Below are positions 1-12,100 of a stretch of DNA of 64,000 bases, piece after piece. Position 1 is the first letter of the stretch, and each line of letters begins with the position of its first letter. The DNA is from Pontiella sulfatireligans (GTDB lineage: Bacteria > Verrucomicrobiota > Kiritimatiellia > Kiritimatiellales > Pontiellaceae): assembly GCF_900890705.1 (NCBI RefSeq), contig NZ_CAAHFH010000001.1, positions 1,488,001-1,552,000 on the forward strand, written 5' to 3'. A program made the translations under genes and the position numbers. Below the pieces are notes generated by a model. It was not told the origin of the DNA, ran no database searches, and saw only the letters and a list, made by a program, of their open reading frames with translations.

Positions 1-702
1 CTGTTCCAGCAACCAATCGAACATCTCCTTTTCCTTCGGCGAATGCCACCCTCCGAAATACACTGCCGCCTCCGGCATGCGCCCGATGCGCGGCGCATTA
101 CGACTACACAGCACCCCGAGTTTTTCCGCATTCCACAGCGCCGGATTGCCCATACCCCGCAGACCGTTGCTAAAACTCTGCACACACTTCCACGGATTCA
201 TCCGGATATATTCCGCGATCTTCTGTTCCGCCTCCGCCGAACGCACAATCATTTCATAATAATTCCGATGCCATATCCGCCCCGAAAAGGAAGCGAGGCC
301 GACCTCGCCCCTACGTACGGGCGACATCCGCGTCGCCCCTTTGGCCTCTTTTTCCGTCCCACTCGCCCCACTTGCCGCCCGCCGTAATTCACGCGATACC
401 GCCGATTTGAATCCGCCGATGATATCGCCCAATCGTAACCCGCCGCCATCCATTTGAATTAACGCATGGAAATGATCCGGCATAATCACCCATTCTTTCC
501 ACCGCGCGTCCGGAACCTTTTCTTCCGTAATCCGCAGACGCTCCGCAACAATCTGTTTCGCCATCTCCGTCGCGAAAATATTCCCCGCCTCCCGATGCGC
601 GCAAAGCGTCACAAAATACACCCCGCCGCCGGCATAATCATGCCCCTTCAGCCGAATGCTCCGACGGTGATGCAGCTCTGGATTATATTGGTTCACTCCC
701 AT
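1..702 (-). CDS. REP-associated tyrosine transposase (IS200-like Y1 family), 3' end outside window
   Basis: The frame is open for 234 codons from the ATG at 702 to the window edge, so the C-terminus is missing. It shows the Y1 transposase signature VIMPDHFHAL, which contains the HUH metal-binding pair HFH, and an NYYEMIVR segment with candidate catalytic tyrosines, followed by the typical YIRMNPWK. This family (RAYT) nicks single-stranded DNA and is known to mobilise REP/REPIN palindromes. About 35 residues between the HUH half and the tyrosine half are encoded by DNA with two palindromes (293-308 and 319-338), which looks like a REP sequence inserted in frame. The visible C-terminal extension after the Y1 core (GGWHSPKEKEMFDW) is unassigned. 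Other REP-like elements in this window fit its presence. Domain call is confident; activity is unknown. Confidence 0.85.
   Translation of the reverse strand, partial: MGVNQYNPELHHRRSIRLKGHDYAGGGVYFVTLCAHREAGNIFATEMAKQIVAERLRITEEKVPDARWKEWVIMPDHFHALIQMDGGGLRLGDIIGGFKSAVSRELRRAASGASGTEKEAKGATRMSPVRRGEVGLASFSGRIWHRNYYEMIVRSAEAEQKIAEYIRMNPWKCVQSFSNGLRGMGNPALWNAEKLGVLCSRNAPRIGRMPEAAVYFGGWHSPKEKEMFDWLLEQ
293..338. repeat. Two adjacent palindromes inside the transposase gene (REP-like)
   Basis: GCGAGG at 293-298 pairs with CCTCGC at 303-308, and GGGCGAC at 319-325 pairs with GTCGCCC at 332-338. The two hairpins are 10 bases apart and lie inside the open frame of the transposase, in a stretch with no counterpart in the conserved Y1 core. 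Confidence 0.6.
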
Positions 703-733
703 GTGTCCTGATTCTCGTTTTCCCGACATCCCT

Positions 734-1738
734 TTAAAAATTCCCGACAAAGCGCTCTAGGTGCGCGGTCAGGTTCTCTTTACTCGGGTGGTATTTTTCG
801 CTCTTCGGCAAATTGATTTCCAGGCCTTGGAACTGCTGGATGGAATAAGTGCTGGTGACGGGTTCGGTCATGCGGGTGGAGACGATGACGCGATAGGTAT
901 CGGGATTGATGGCGATAAGGCCGCGGTCGAAGGCGCGGTGCAGAGTTGGGCAAAGCGCGAGACCATTGGTGATGGTATCGTCGTGCGACTGGCTGAAGGG
1001 GACGATGTGGCATGCGTCGATCAGCGATGCGTTGATGCTGGTTTCAACTTTCAGACCGGAAATGCAGCAGGTGTTATCATAGATCCGCGGCACCTGTTTT
1101 TTAAATACCCCGCCCCGAACGAACACCTCTTCTTCATAGCTGGCCGCATCGAGGGATTCCTGCAGGGATTTTATCTGCGCCTGATATTCAACGGATGATT
1201 CCGCAAGGATCTGATCACTTACCTGATCCCAATAACTCACCCCGTTCGAGAGCGATGCATCCGGGAAATAGGTTTTCAGCAAGGTCTGTCGCAATACCTC
1301 CCGCTCCACGGGCGAGACCATTAAAGCAAATAGCTCCGGATCCAATTCAACATGACTGATGGTTTTTTGAAGCATCCCGATAGTTTTACAACTGCTCGTT
1401 GCCGCGCTCCATCCTTTGAACCCTGGATACTCAACATGATGCCAGAACTTCTCACCTTTTAGATGAAAGAACGGCTGGGCGATCAGCGGCGAGTGCCCCG
1501 TCGTCACCACCTCCTGCCAGATTGATTTAAATGCCCCGACCAGCTCCGGCGTCAGTTCAATGCGGTTCCCCGAAATCCAACCCTCATCCATTCCCCGCAT
1601 TACCGCCAGCAACAGCACTGGCTTATGCGGTGCAGGCCCATACTTAGTCACCCCCTGCCGAAGGTGTGTGAGCTTAGAAAAGGGGTCAGTCCTATGAAAT
1701 GATGTTTTCCGCATTTTCCCCACCTGTGAAACCAGCAA
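734..1738 (-). CDS. HNH endonuclease with putative DNA sulfur-binding N-terminal domain
   Basis: The protein has 334 residues. The C-terminal third carries an HNH nuclease core: CCISGL, then DACHIVP, TNGLAL and LHRAFDRG supply the His-Asn-His set and possible zinc ligands. The N-terminal half has PHKPVLLLAVM, a following helix with ELVGAFKSIW, then PFFHLKGEKFW and PGFKGW. This order resembles the sulfur-binding domain of ScoMcrA-type enzymes, which recognise phosphorothioate-modified DNA and are often fused to HNH. A role as a modification-dependent restriction enzyme is therefore likely but inferred. No modification genes (dnd) are visible next to it. The start may be the ATG at 1738 or an in-frame ATG eight codons downstream; neither has a clear ribosome binding site. 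Confidence 0.75.
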   Translation of the reverse strand: MLVSQVGKMRKTSFHRTDPFSKLTHLRQGVTKYGPAPHKPVLLLAVMRGMDEGWISGNRIELTPELVGAFKSIWQEVVTTGHSPLIAQPFFHLKGEKFWHHVEYPGFKGWSAATSSCKTIGMLQKTISHVELDPELFALMVSPVEREVLRQTLLKTYFPDASLSNGVSYWDQVSDQILAESSVEYQAQIKSLQESLDAASYEEEVFVRGGVFKKQVPRIYDNTCCISGLKVETSINASLIDACHIVPFSQSHDDTITNGLALCPTLHRAFDRGLIAINPDTYRVIVSTRMTEPVTSTYSIQQFQGLEINLPKSEKYHPSKENLTAHLERFVGNF

Positions 1739-2047
1739 CCTTCAGCCAGCTCCGCAGGTGCGTCGCTTCCGGTTGCCCATCCCTGATTTCTTTATGCCGA
1801 GTCTTACAATACAACTCCATATCACCTTGTTCCAACCCCTCCAGACCTTAAATGTAAGGAAAATATCGCAAACAGTGCCGCACAGCAAGCCATAACACTT
1901 ATAATACGTATCGGCTTACCAGTGTTTAGTGGTATAATTTACTAGTTCCGTGCGCACGGGGAGAGCGCAAGTGCAAGGTATAAGGGGAAAGTGCGAATTA
2001 TAGGATGGAAATTCATCCCTGTTTTTTTGCATGAAGCGCAGGTGAGG
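1739..2047. other. Intergenic stretch, nothing recognised
   Basis: Between the HNH gene and the macro-like fragment no open frame with credible codon use, no RNA gene and no clear terminator was seen. Confidence 0.4.
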
Positions 2048-2230
2048 CTATTGCGTGACGAGTTCTTGGGTCTGGCGGTTTGATGAACCATAGCTGACGA
2101 TGCCGACGTCGAGACCTGAATCTTTGTGAACGTCCAGGGCGCACCGAAGCGCCCCGATGATCCAGCTCGTTTCATTGCCAAAGGCGCCGCCTCCCAGCAG
2201 GGTCAGGAATACCTGGTTGCTGCCACCCCA
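2048..2230 (-). pseudogene. 3' fragment of an unknown, possibly macro-domain-like gene
   Basis: Sixty sense codons follow, in the same frame, directly after the TGA stop (2231-2233) of the upstream 602-residue gene, and end at a TAG at 2048. The translation (TLLGGGAFGNETSWIIGA, then GLDVGIVSYGSSN) reads like a natural protein C-terminus: a glycine-rich loop, an amphipathic helix and a beta strand. The glycine-rich loop followed by GN recalls macro-domain or nucleotide-binding loops, but this is a weak likeness. It has no start of its own. The simplest reading is the truncated tail of an older gene whose front was replaced by the upstream gene. Confidence 0.5.
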
Positions 2231-4039
2231 TCAAGGGGTTGCATACTCCGGTGGCGTCGGTGCTGCCACCAGCCCATCGGATCCGCCAGGAACCCGTCCG
2301 ATAGACACATATTCAAACTCCCGCACGACGTAAAATTTATCGGTTGGTATCCGCACATCCTTACCGGCATTTGCCAGATAGGCATCACAGTCATATACCG
2401 GCTCATTCAGCAAATCGCACAGCTCGGTAATATGAAGAGGATAATCGCCCCACCCCGACTGATCATCAATCAGCCCACCCGTTCCACCTTCGCCTTCGAT
2501 GATGGCGGCAATAAACTGGGAGTTATAGACTTCCGGAGCCCACTGCCCCGGGTTATCCGGATCTTCTGGAAGCCCTTCATCAAAGGTCATATAGATGTCT
2601 GTATTCCACGAAACCGGTGCATACGGGATGTCCCAAGGGAGGTCTTTCAATACAATCCTGCTATCAGTAGAGGAGACGATGGTCAGCAGCCCTGCGTCTT
2701 CCATCTGCTGCGCACACCACAACGCCCGTGTATTTTGAGCATATTTAACCGCAATGGCAAACTTGTCGCCGTCACCCAACGGATTAGCGCAGCTTCCCTC
2801 GGCAAACAAATAGCCCAACAACCGGGCGCGAGTGCGCATGTCTACCGACGTGTTGTAAACCATGATCGTGATGTTACCCGTAAAGGATGAGTTGTCCGAA
2901 AGATCTACCATCTCAACTTGAATCTGATGTTCACCGTCGGCAAGTCCCGTTGTATCATAAGACATTTCATAGGGTTCAGATTCATCGAGCGTCTGAAAAA
3001 CATCATCTACATAAAGAGCAACATGTTTCACCTCGACATCCTCTGCGGCAGCCGCGGCCACCACAATGGTGCCGCGCACAAAATCAAATTCCTCAGGCGA
3101 GGTCATCGTTATCACCGCAGGTGCATTATCCACAACGACCGTGATATTAGAAGTGAACGCAAAATTATCAGCCAAATCAATCGCTTTGACTTTGATTAAA
3201 TGCGCTCCGTCGGAGAGCGCCGTTGTATCATAATCGAATTGATACGGGGCCCCGTGGTCCGTCTCAACCCAACCATCATCAATATAAAACCCAACCTGCT
3301 TTATCCCGCTCGCATCGGAAGCGCTCGCTTCCACCGAAATGGTTCCGCTCACCGTATCCTGATCGACGGGAGAAGTCAGCGAAACGGTCGGAGGTGCATT
3401 ATCCACAACGACCGTGTTATCCACAATCACCGTGATGTTGGAAGTCACCGTATAGTTATCAGCGTTATCAACCGCTCGGACTTTGATTAGATGCGATCCG
3501 TCGGGAAGCGCCGTTGTATCATAATCGAATTGATACGGGGCTCCCTGGTCCGTTACAACCCAGCCATCATCAATATAAAGCCCGACCTTCTTTATCCCGC
3601 TCGCATCAGAAGCGCTCGCTTCCACCGAAATGGTTCCTCCAACCGTATCCTGATCGGCCGGAGAAGTCAGCGAAACCGTCGGAGGTGTGATATCCACATC
3701 GGGCACGGCATTTGTTTCTGCAATAACCTGATAAAAAGCCTGCGGTTCAGACAACCCGTTCGTGACAACCATAATGCCGTCAACCCCCGGAATATTCTCC
3801 GCAATATTGCTCCATGAGTTTTCCGTCAGATCCAAACTTTTCTGAAGCGTGTACTTGGCCGATGAATCGCCCACCCAATTCACCACGACAGCGTCAAGCT
3901 CCTCTGGAGCATCCACCGCGCCGCCCAGTTCTATGTTGGCCACAACCGATGCAACACTCGTGGCGAAGGTATGCAGAACCAAACCAAGCAACATCGATGC
4001 AACGACCACACCCAATATTCTTCTCAAATATTTACCCAT
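2231..4039 (-). CDS. Exported Ig-repeat protein with C-terminal LAGLIDADG-like domain
   Basis: The protein has 602 residues. Residues 1-30 form a signal peptide. Residues 45-108 resemble a short W/F-rich module found in secreted proteins of this group (KYTLQKSLDL ... FYQV). Three bacterial Ig-like repeats follow at about 119-208, 216-304 and 307-397 (PPTVSLTSP ... YDTTALPDGSH). The C-terminal 200 residues contain LLGYLFAEGS (407-416) and FIAAIIEGEG (509-518). These match in pattern the two LAGLIDADG helices of homing endonucleases, each ending in an acidic residue and glycine, at a typical spacing of about 100. The same domain recurs as a stand-alone exported protein at 11218-11931. A secreted homing endonuclease is unexpected, so the fold may be reused for another role. 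Nuclease activity is not claimed. Confidence 0.7.
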   Translation of the reverse strand: MGKYLRRILGVVVASMLLGLVLHTFATSVASVVANIELGGAVDAPEELDAVVVNWVGDSSAKYTLQKSLDLTENSWSNIAENIPGVDGIMVVTNGLSEPQAFYQVIAETNAVPDVDITPPTVSLTSPADQDTVGGTISVEASASDASGIKKVGLYIDDGWVVTDQGAPYQFDYDTTALPDGSHLIKVRAVDNADNYTVTSNITVIVDNTVVVDNAPPTVSLTSPVDQDTVSGTISVEASASDASGIKQVGFYIDDGWVETDHGAPYQFDYDTTALSDGAHLIKVKAIDLADNFAFTSNITVVVDNAPAVITMTSPEEFDFVRGTIVVAAAAAEDVEVKHVALYVDDVFQTLDESEPYEMSYDTTGLADGEHQIQVEMVDLSDNSSFTGNITIMVYNTSVDMRTRARLLGYLFAEGSCANPLGDGDKFAIAVKYAQNTRALWCAQQMEDAGLLTIVSSTDSRIVLKDLPWDIPYAPVSWNTDIYMTFDEGLPEDPDNPGQWAPEVYNSQFIAAIIEGEGGTGGLIDDQSGWGDYPLHITELCDLLNEPVYDCDAYLANAGKDVRIPTDKFYVVREFEYVSIGRVPGGSDGLVAAPTPPEYATP

Positions 4040-4264
4040 TACCTTATCTCTTTAGTTCCTTCCATTCTCACTATCCATTTTGCGTTCCTTAGCGAGCCAC
4101 CCTTAATCCGCTCCGACGGAGCAGGTTTAACCAGCGAATTTATAAAACCTACGAATCTTTTTTCGGCATCCCATTCGTAGATTTCATTCATTCGTTGGTA
4201 AACCTATTAAACTGCGGTTCTGCTGCGCAGCCGCGTTAGGCATCTACTATGCTTCCTGCCGGCA

Positions 4265-7676
<3,412 letters not shown>

Positions 7677-9467
7677 TCAGCGCGCCTCGTAAAAGTTCTT
7701 TACCACCCACCACGCTTTTTTCCGCTGGCCTTTGTCGGAAACCAGTCCTTTGCGGTTCCAGCCCTCCTGATTGCGCTGATGGCAGCGGTAAGGCGAGCGG
7801 AAATCAAACAACACCCAGGGAGAGGTGCCGCGCAGGTTGGGAATGTTTTCGAACATGACGTAGTTCTTGCGATAAATTTCTTCCTGATACTCCTCGCTCC
7901 AGCTATGAGCCACGTCCTTGGAGCCATGCTGGCCGTAGAGCGCCTCACCCCCGAATTCCGTCATGATCAGGGGCTTGTCAACGGCCACATCCCACATGAT
8001 CTTTTCCGGTTCCACAGGAAACGGCATATACCAGCCCATGTATTTGTTCACGCCGACGACATCGACGGCCTCGGCGAGACGGTCTTCGAGGGTAAAGGTG
8101 GAGACGTCCTTGTGGTACGTCATGTTGTCAAAGGCTGCTCCGACGAGGCGGGTTCCGTCTAACCGGCGAGTCATATCGACCAAACCGGTTAGCACCTTGT
8201 CGCGGTATTCGGATGGGTCGGTTTCATTGGCAATGCTCCAAATAATGATGCCTGCGCGGTTTTTATCGCGGTAGATCATTTCGCGAAGCATCGTTTCCGC
8301 TTTTTTGAGAATAACGGGGTTGGAGAATTCGATGCCCTGCCACAGCGGGATTTCCTCCCAAATCATGAGGCCCATCTTTTCCGCCACGCGCACGATGTGT
8401 TCGTTCTGCGGATAGTGAGCGGTGCGAATAAAGTTGCAGCCTAGTGCCTTAACCTCGCTGAGGATCATGGCGGCGTCGGCATCGGAGTAGGCGCGGCCCA
8501 TGCGCTGAGGAATCTCCTCGTGGAAGTTGATGCCCTTTAGGAAAACCGGTTTGCCGTTGAGAAGGATGTCGCTCCCCTTGACTTCTATGCTGCGGAAGCC
8601 GATTTCATCAGAAACGGCATCGCTGCCGACGGTAAAAGCGACCTGATACATCCTGGGTGCCGCCGGCTCCCAAAGTTGAGGTTTAGCGGCGATTTCAAAC
8701 GACGCGCGGCCTTTCGCATCGGTGGTGAGCTGTTGCTTGATGTTTAGTTCCGGAACCGAAAGCTCCACCGGTTGCGGAGAGGATGCACCTTCGAGCTGGA
8801 CGTATCCGGCGATAACATCCTCAAACCCTTTCTTGAGCTGGACTTTGTAATCGTGCACATGCACCCGGGGCCGATCCACAAAGAAAACATCCCGCAGGAT
8901 TCCCCCATAGTTCCACCAGTCAAACTGCATGGCCGGTATGCCATCCACTCTGCGGTTGTTGTTCACCAGGATCACCAGGTCGTTCTCGCCATCAACAAGC
9001 TGGTCGGAAACATCGAACTGGAAAGGCGTAAAGCCGCCCTCATGGCGGCCCACCTTCTTGCCATTCAGCCAGACGGCGGCCTCGTAGCTCACTCCCGCGA
9101 AGTAGAGATACTGGCGTCGGCTCGTATCTTTCTTTGCCATAAAGGTGCGCTGATACCAGACGTTTCCCTCGTAGTATTTCAACTCAGGGAGTTGCGAGTT
9201 GAAATCGCCGGGCACGTCAAGACGGAGTCCGCCGTCGAACGAATACTCCACGAACTCCGTATTTTTCTGCGGCTTGCGGTTCTGAAAGAATTTTTTCGCC
9301 TCTCCCCGGCCGTACTGGTCGATGATCGCGTTCCACCTGCCGTTCAGGAGTACGGCATCCTTGCAGCCATAGGGATTCATCATAAATGATTGGGCCGCGA
9401 GATTCAGGGTTAGACATACGAACGCTACAATCAGAAAACAGGTTTTAAAGGATTTGAAAAAAGGCAT
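7677..9467 (-). CDS. Secreted GH2 glycosidase, beta-glucuronidase/beta-galactosidase-like
   Basis: From the ATG at 9467 the protein has 596 residues. This start has AGGAG seven bases upstream and gives a clean signal peptide ending near AAQ; an in-frame ATG at 9482 lacks such a site. The domain order is sugar-binding sandwich (GRWNAIIDQYG ... WLNGKKVGRHEGGF), Ig-like domain and TIM barrel. The barrel has RTAHYPQNE, WEEIPLWQG, IWSIANETD (acid/base Glu415) and IMTEFGGEA (nucleophile Glu504). The length and short form fit the glucuronidase branch of GH2 better than LacZ, but the substrate (glucuronide, galactoside or other) cannot be fixed from motifs. It is the first gene of an operon with the beta-galactosidase. 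Confidence 0.9.
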   Translation of the reverse strand: MPFFKSFKTCFLIVAFVCLTLNLAAQSFMMNPYGCKDAVLLNGRWNAIIDQYGRGEAKKFFQNRKPQKNTEFVEYSFDGGLRLDVPGDFNSQLPELKYYEGNVWYQRTFMAKKDTSRRQYLYFAGVSYEAAVWLNGKKVGRHEGGFTPFQFDVSDQLVDGENDLVILVNNNRRVDGIPAMQFDWWNYGGILRDVFFVDRPRVHVHDYKVQLKKGFEDVIAGYVQLEGASSPQPVELSVPELNIKQQLTTDAKGRASFEIAAKPQLWEPAAPRMYQVAFTVGSDAVSDEIGFRSIEVKGSDILLNGKPVFLKGINFHEEIPQRMGRAYSDADAAMILSEVKALGCNFIRTAHYPQNEHIVRVAEKMGLMIWEEIPLWQGIEFSNPVILKKAETMLREMIYRDKNRAGIIIWSIANETDPSEYRDKVLTGLVDMTRRLDGTRLVGAAFDNMTYHKDVSTFTLEDRLAEAVDVVGVNKYMGWYMPFPVEPEKIMWDVAVDKPLIMTEFGGEALYGQHGSKDVAHSWSEEYQEEIYRKNYVMFENIPNLRGTSPWVLFDFRSPYRCHQRNQEGWNRKGLVSDKGQRKKAWWVVKNFYEAR

Positions 9468-9639
9468 GGATCTCCTCTGCATGTTGTTAACTTAACTTCT
9501 CCCGCGACACGAATTCTGGAATGAGCGCCCTGGTGTTTAAAACCACAACAATCAATCAAAACAGGCACAATATTGCCATGCCACAAAAGGAACTATTACT
9601 TGCCCATTCGCGACATGGCTCGCTTTAAACTAAACCGCC

Positions 9640-9743
9640 ACCTAAATATGAAGCAGGAGAATCCACCGCGCCGCCCAGTTCTATGTTGGCCGCAACCGAT
9701 GTGACGCTTAAGGCCGCCGCATGAATACTCCTCCCCATCAACA
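9640..9743 (-). pseudogene. N-terminal fragment of a third LAGLIDADG-like exported protein
   Basis: About 50 bases (9663-9710) closely match the leader region of the 602-residue gene near 3910-3965. The translation contains VAANIELGGAVDS, against VVANIELGGAVDA in the full gene, preceded by a similar hydrophobic leader. The frame ends soon after at a TAA. It lies just downstream of the PHP-domain gene. The neighbouring bases 9468-9640 hold nothing recognised apart from the region upstream of the GH2 operon. Confidence 0.65.
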
Positions 9744-9763
9744 CCGCACGATATGTTTATCCT

Positions 9764-11125
9764 TTATGCCTCCATCCAAACAGGCGCCGATACCGTAGAA
9801 CCCGCCATTTTTTTGGGTCTTCCATCCTTTTCCACATCGCAGTTGTGCAACACGCGCACAAGATAGAACTTTGCATCCGCGTCTTTGATTTCAGGCCGCC
9901 AGGTTACTTCGTCTTGATCCCCAGCCAACGTGATTTCAGCAGCGATCTCACAGTCATCCTTCCCTTGGGGATGATTTCTTAAAACCTGAATTTTGCTGAC
10001 CCGCTCTTCCGGATGGGAAGCGCGCGTTTTGATTTGAACTTCAAAGGCATAGCGGTCGGTTTTGTTGATCGTGGACCCCATGATATATCCGTTGACGGCG
10101 TACCGCAGCTCCACTCCTCTTATCCATGAAACAAAGGTGCGCCGCTCGCTCAAGGCCCGCGTAATTGATTCCAAGGAGAGGTCGTGCGCCAAGACCTGTG
10201 TCGGCGGAAAGCCTTCAGGATCAGTGATGGCATAAATATTATGATTATCGTAAACCCCGATCGGAGCCACCTTCCACCCTTTATTGAGCGCTCGCATATA
10301 CGCTTCCCACCGGGTCCATTTATACCCCGTATGAAGCTCAAACGTACTTATCGATTTGACGATTTCAGGATCGATGTGATCCCAATCATTGTATTGATTG
10401 GCCTGGGGATGATTGAACCCAACGACGACACATCCTTTGTTCCGGCGCGGTTTCGCCGTTTTTGCCCAGTTGTAGAATTGGGGAATACTCCAGCGGGCTT
10501 CAGGCCAGGCAGGAACAGGCCCGCGTTGCCCATGGTCGGCATTCACGTATTCGGTTGAATTCAATACATTGATGTGCCCCTTTCCTCCATTCGTTTGCAC
10601 GTTTCTGCTGTACTCAAAACCGGGAATCGCGACGAAATCCTTCGTGGTATACTCATCGGCACTTGCCTGAAGGGTTTTCCAGACATGGTTGTCTTTAGAA
10701 ACAGGCTGGTATGTCGGCTCCTGACTATGATCCGTCATTGCATAAAAATCATACCCGTTTTCTTTCGCCAGCCTGTAGTGGTTTGCAGGCAGCCCCTGCA
10801 GGTTGGTATATGCATCTGGATTCAGATTAATCGTGTTCCAATCTCTGTAATCGGTTCCGGCGGGAACCTTCCAATGAGACTTGAATTCGGTGGGTTCAGT
10901 CAGCTTGGACATGCACTTGGTGCGATGGGCGCCGTGCGTCCAGGTGAATATCGAGTGCGAATGCGTGTTTCCACGATAAACATTAAAATAGGACAACGGC
11001 TGCCGTTCATCGGACGCCGAAGGTTTAACGAACCTATTCATTATCTGTGCATTGGCAGCGGCCCCCGTACCTGCAAGCAGTACCAAAACCGATCGTCGAT
11101 CTATTTTTGTGTGTGTTTTTGTCAT
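9764..11125 (-). CDS. Exported PHP-domain metallohydrolase-like protein (DUF3604-like)
   Basis: The protein has 453 residues. The N-terminus (KIDRRSVLVLLAGTGAAANA) looks like a signal peptide of Tat type with paired arginines. The metal-binding pattern of the PHP superfamily is visible: RGNTHSHS, MTDHSQE, a Glu in PGFEYSR, GHINVL, GFNHPQAN and VYDNHN. PHP proteins are di- or tri-metal phosphoesterases; this exported branch often sits in sulfatase-rich loci of PVC and Bacteroidetes bacteria, with no settled substrate. It follows the LAGLIDADG-like gene at 11218 by 92 bp on the same strand. An 89-bp internal piece of this gene is duplicated at 4265-4353. Confidence 0.8.
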   Translation of the reverse strand: MTKTHTKIDRRSVLVLLAGTGAAANAQIMNRFVKPSASDERQPLSYFNVYRGNTHSHSIFTWTHGAHRTKCMSKLTEPTEFKSHWKVPAGTDYRDWNTINLNPDAYTNLQGLPANHYRLAKENGYDFYAMTDHSQEPTYQPVSKDNHVWKTLQASADEYTTKDFVAIPGFEYSRNVQTNGGKGHINVLNSTEYVNADHGQRGPVPAWPEARWSIPQFYNWAKTAKPRRNKGCVVVGFNHPQANQYNDWDHIDPEIVKSISTFELHTGYKWTRWEAYMRALNKGWKVAPIGVYDNHNIYAITDPEGFPPTQVLAHDLSLESITRALSERRTFVSWIRGVELRYAVNGYIMGSTINKTDRYAFEVQIKTRASHPEERVSKIQVLRNHPQGKDDCEIAAEITLAGDQDEVTWRPEIKDADAKFYLVRVLHNCDVEKDGRPKKMAGSTVSAPVWMEA

Positions 11126-11217
11126 AATGTGTTTCCTTACTCTATTTTAACCGTGCCCCATGGCAGAAGTAATCCGAGGACAGAAAGGTCTCGGATCAAT
11201 TAATTAGAAATGCCCCG

Positions 11218-11931
11218 TCAAGGCGTTGCATACTTCGGCGGAGTTGACTCTTTCACCAGCCCATCAGGTCCACCAGGAACCCGCCCTGTGGACACATACT
11301 CAAACTCCCGCACAACGTTAAACTTTTCAGCCGGAATCCGCAAATCCTTCCCCTTTCTAGCCAAATAGGCATCACAGGCATATGCGGGCTTATTCAGCAA
11401 ATCGCACAACTCGGTAACATGAAGAGGATTATCCCCCCACCCTGACTGATCATCAATCAGCCCGCCAACAGAGCCCTCCCCTTCAATAATCGCGGCTATA
11501 AACTGAGCATTATAAACTTCTGGAGCCCACTGCTCCGGATTCTCTGGATCATGCGGAAGCCCTTCATTAAAGGTCATATAGATGTTTGTATTCCACGAAA
11601 CAGGTGCGTACGAAATTTCCCAGGGAAGATCTTTCAACACAATCCGCTTATCGGTGGAAGAGACGATCGTCAGCAATCCTTTGTCCTCCATCTGTTGCGC
11701 ACACCATAACGCCCGCGTATTTTGGGCGCCTTTGACCCCAATGGCAAACTTATCGCCACCCCCTAGCGGATTAGCGCAGCTACCCTCCGCATACAAATAG
11801 CCCAGCAACCTGGCGCGAGTGCGGATATCTACCGTAGGCTTGCATTCTGCACTCTTGATATTCGCGGCCGCATCATGCATGACCAAACCAGCCAACACCG
11901 CGACGACAACCATTCCCAATAATCTTTTCAT
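11218..11931 (-). CDS. Exported stand-alone LAGLIDADG-like protein
   Basis: The ATG at 11931, preceded by AGGACGAAAAT, starts a 237-residue protein with a signal peptide (LLGMVVVAVLAGLVMHDAAA). The frame stays open for another 115 codons upstream, but that part overlaps a sulfatase fragment and has no protein character. Residues 42-51 (LLGYLYAEGS) and 144-153 (FIAAIIEGEG) repeat the two LAGLIDADG-like motifs of the 602-residue protein. The two proteins are near-identical over this domain, including DDQSGWGD, LCDLLN and the C-terminal VPGG ... YATP. Here there are no Ig repeats, so the domain is a mobile module. It has four conserved cysteines, which would suit an exported protein. Confidence 0.75.
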   Translation of the reverse strand: MKRLLGMVVVAVLAGLVMHDAAANIKSAECKPTVDIRTRARLLGYLYAEGSCANPLGGGDKFAIGVKGAQNTRALWCAQQMEDKGLLTIVSSTDKRIVLKDLPWEISYAPVSWNTNIYMTFNEGLPHDPENPEQWAPEVYNAQFIAAIIEGEGSVGGLIDDQSGWGDNPLHVTELCDLLNKPAYACDAYLARKGKDLRIPAEKFNVVREFEYVSTGRVPGGPDGLVKESTPPKYATP

Positions 11932-12100
11932 ATTTTCGTCCTGTTTTTTCCAATAATTGATGTACCGAGCTATTTCGGTGCTTATTGAATGCGGAGCAAT
12001 CGTGCTTCTCCAGCATCTAACCAACAGAATAGCGAAATTCAGCCTCCCGTATCTACTGGCTAAATGTACAGCTAACCGAAAAGTGTAAAACCGTATTTGT

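Noticed and set aside
2231..2233. TGA read as selenocysteine or programmed readthrough
   Set aside because: The paralog at 11218 ends at the same residue (YATP) with a normal stop, so the TGA is a genuine end.
4150..4178. CTACGAAT/ATTCGTAG inverted repeat as a terminator
   Set aside because: The loop is long and the T run lies inside the loop; no clear role.
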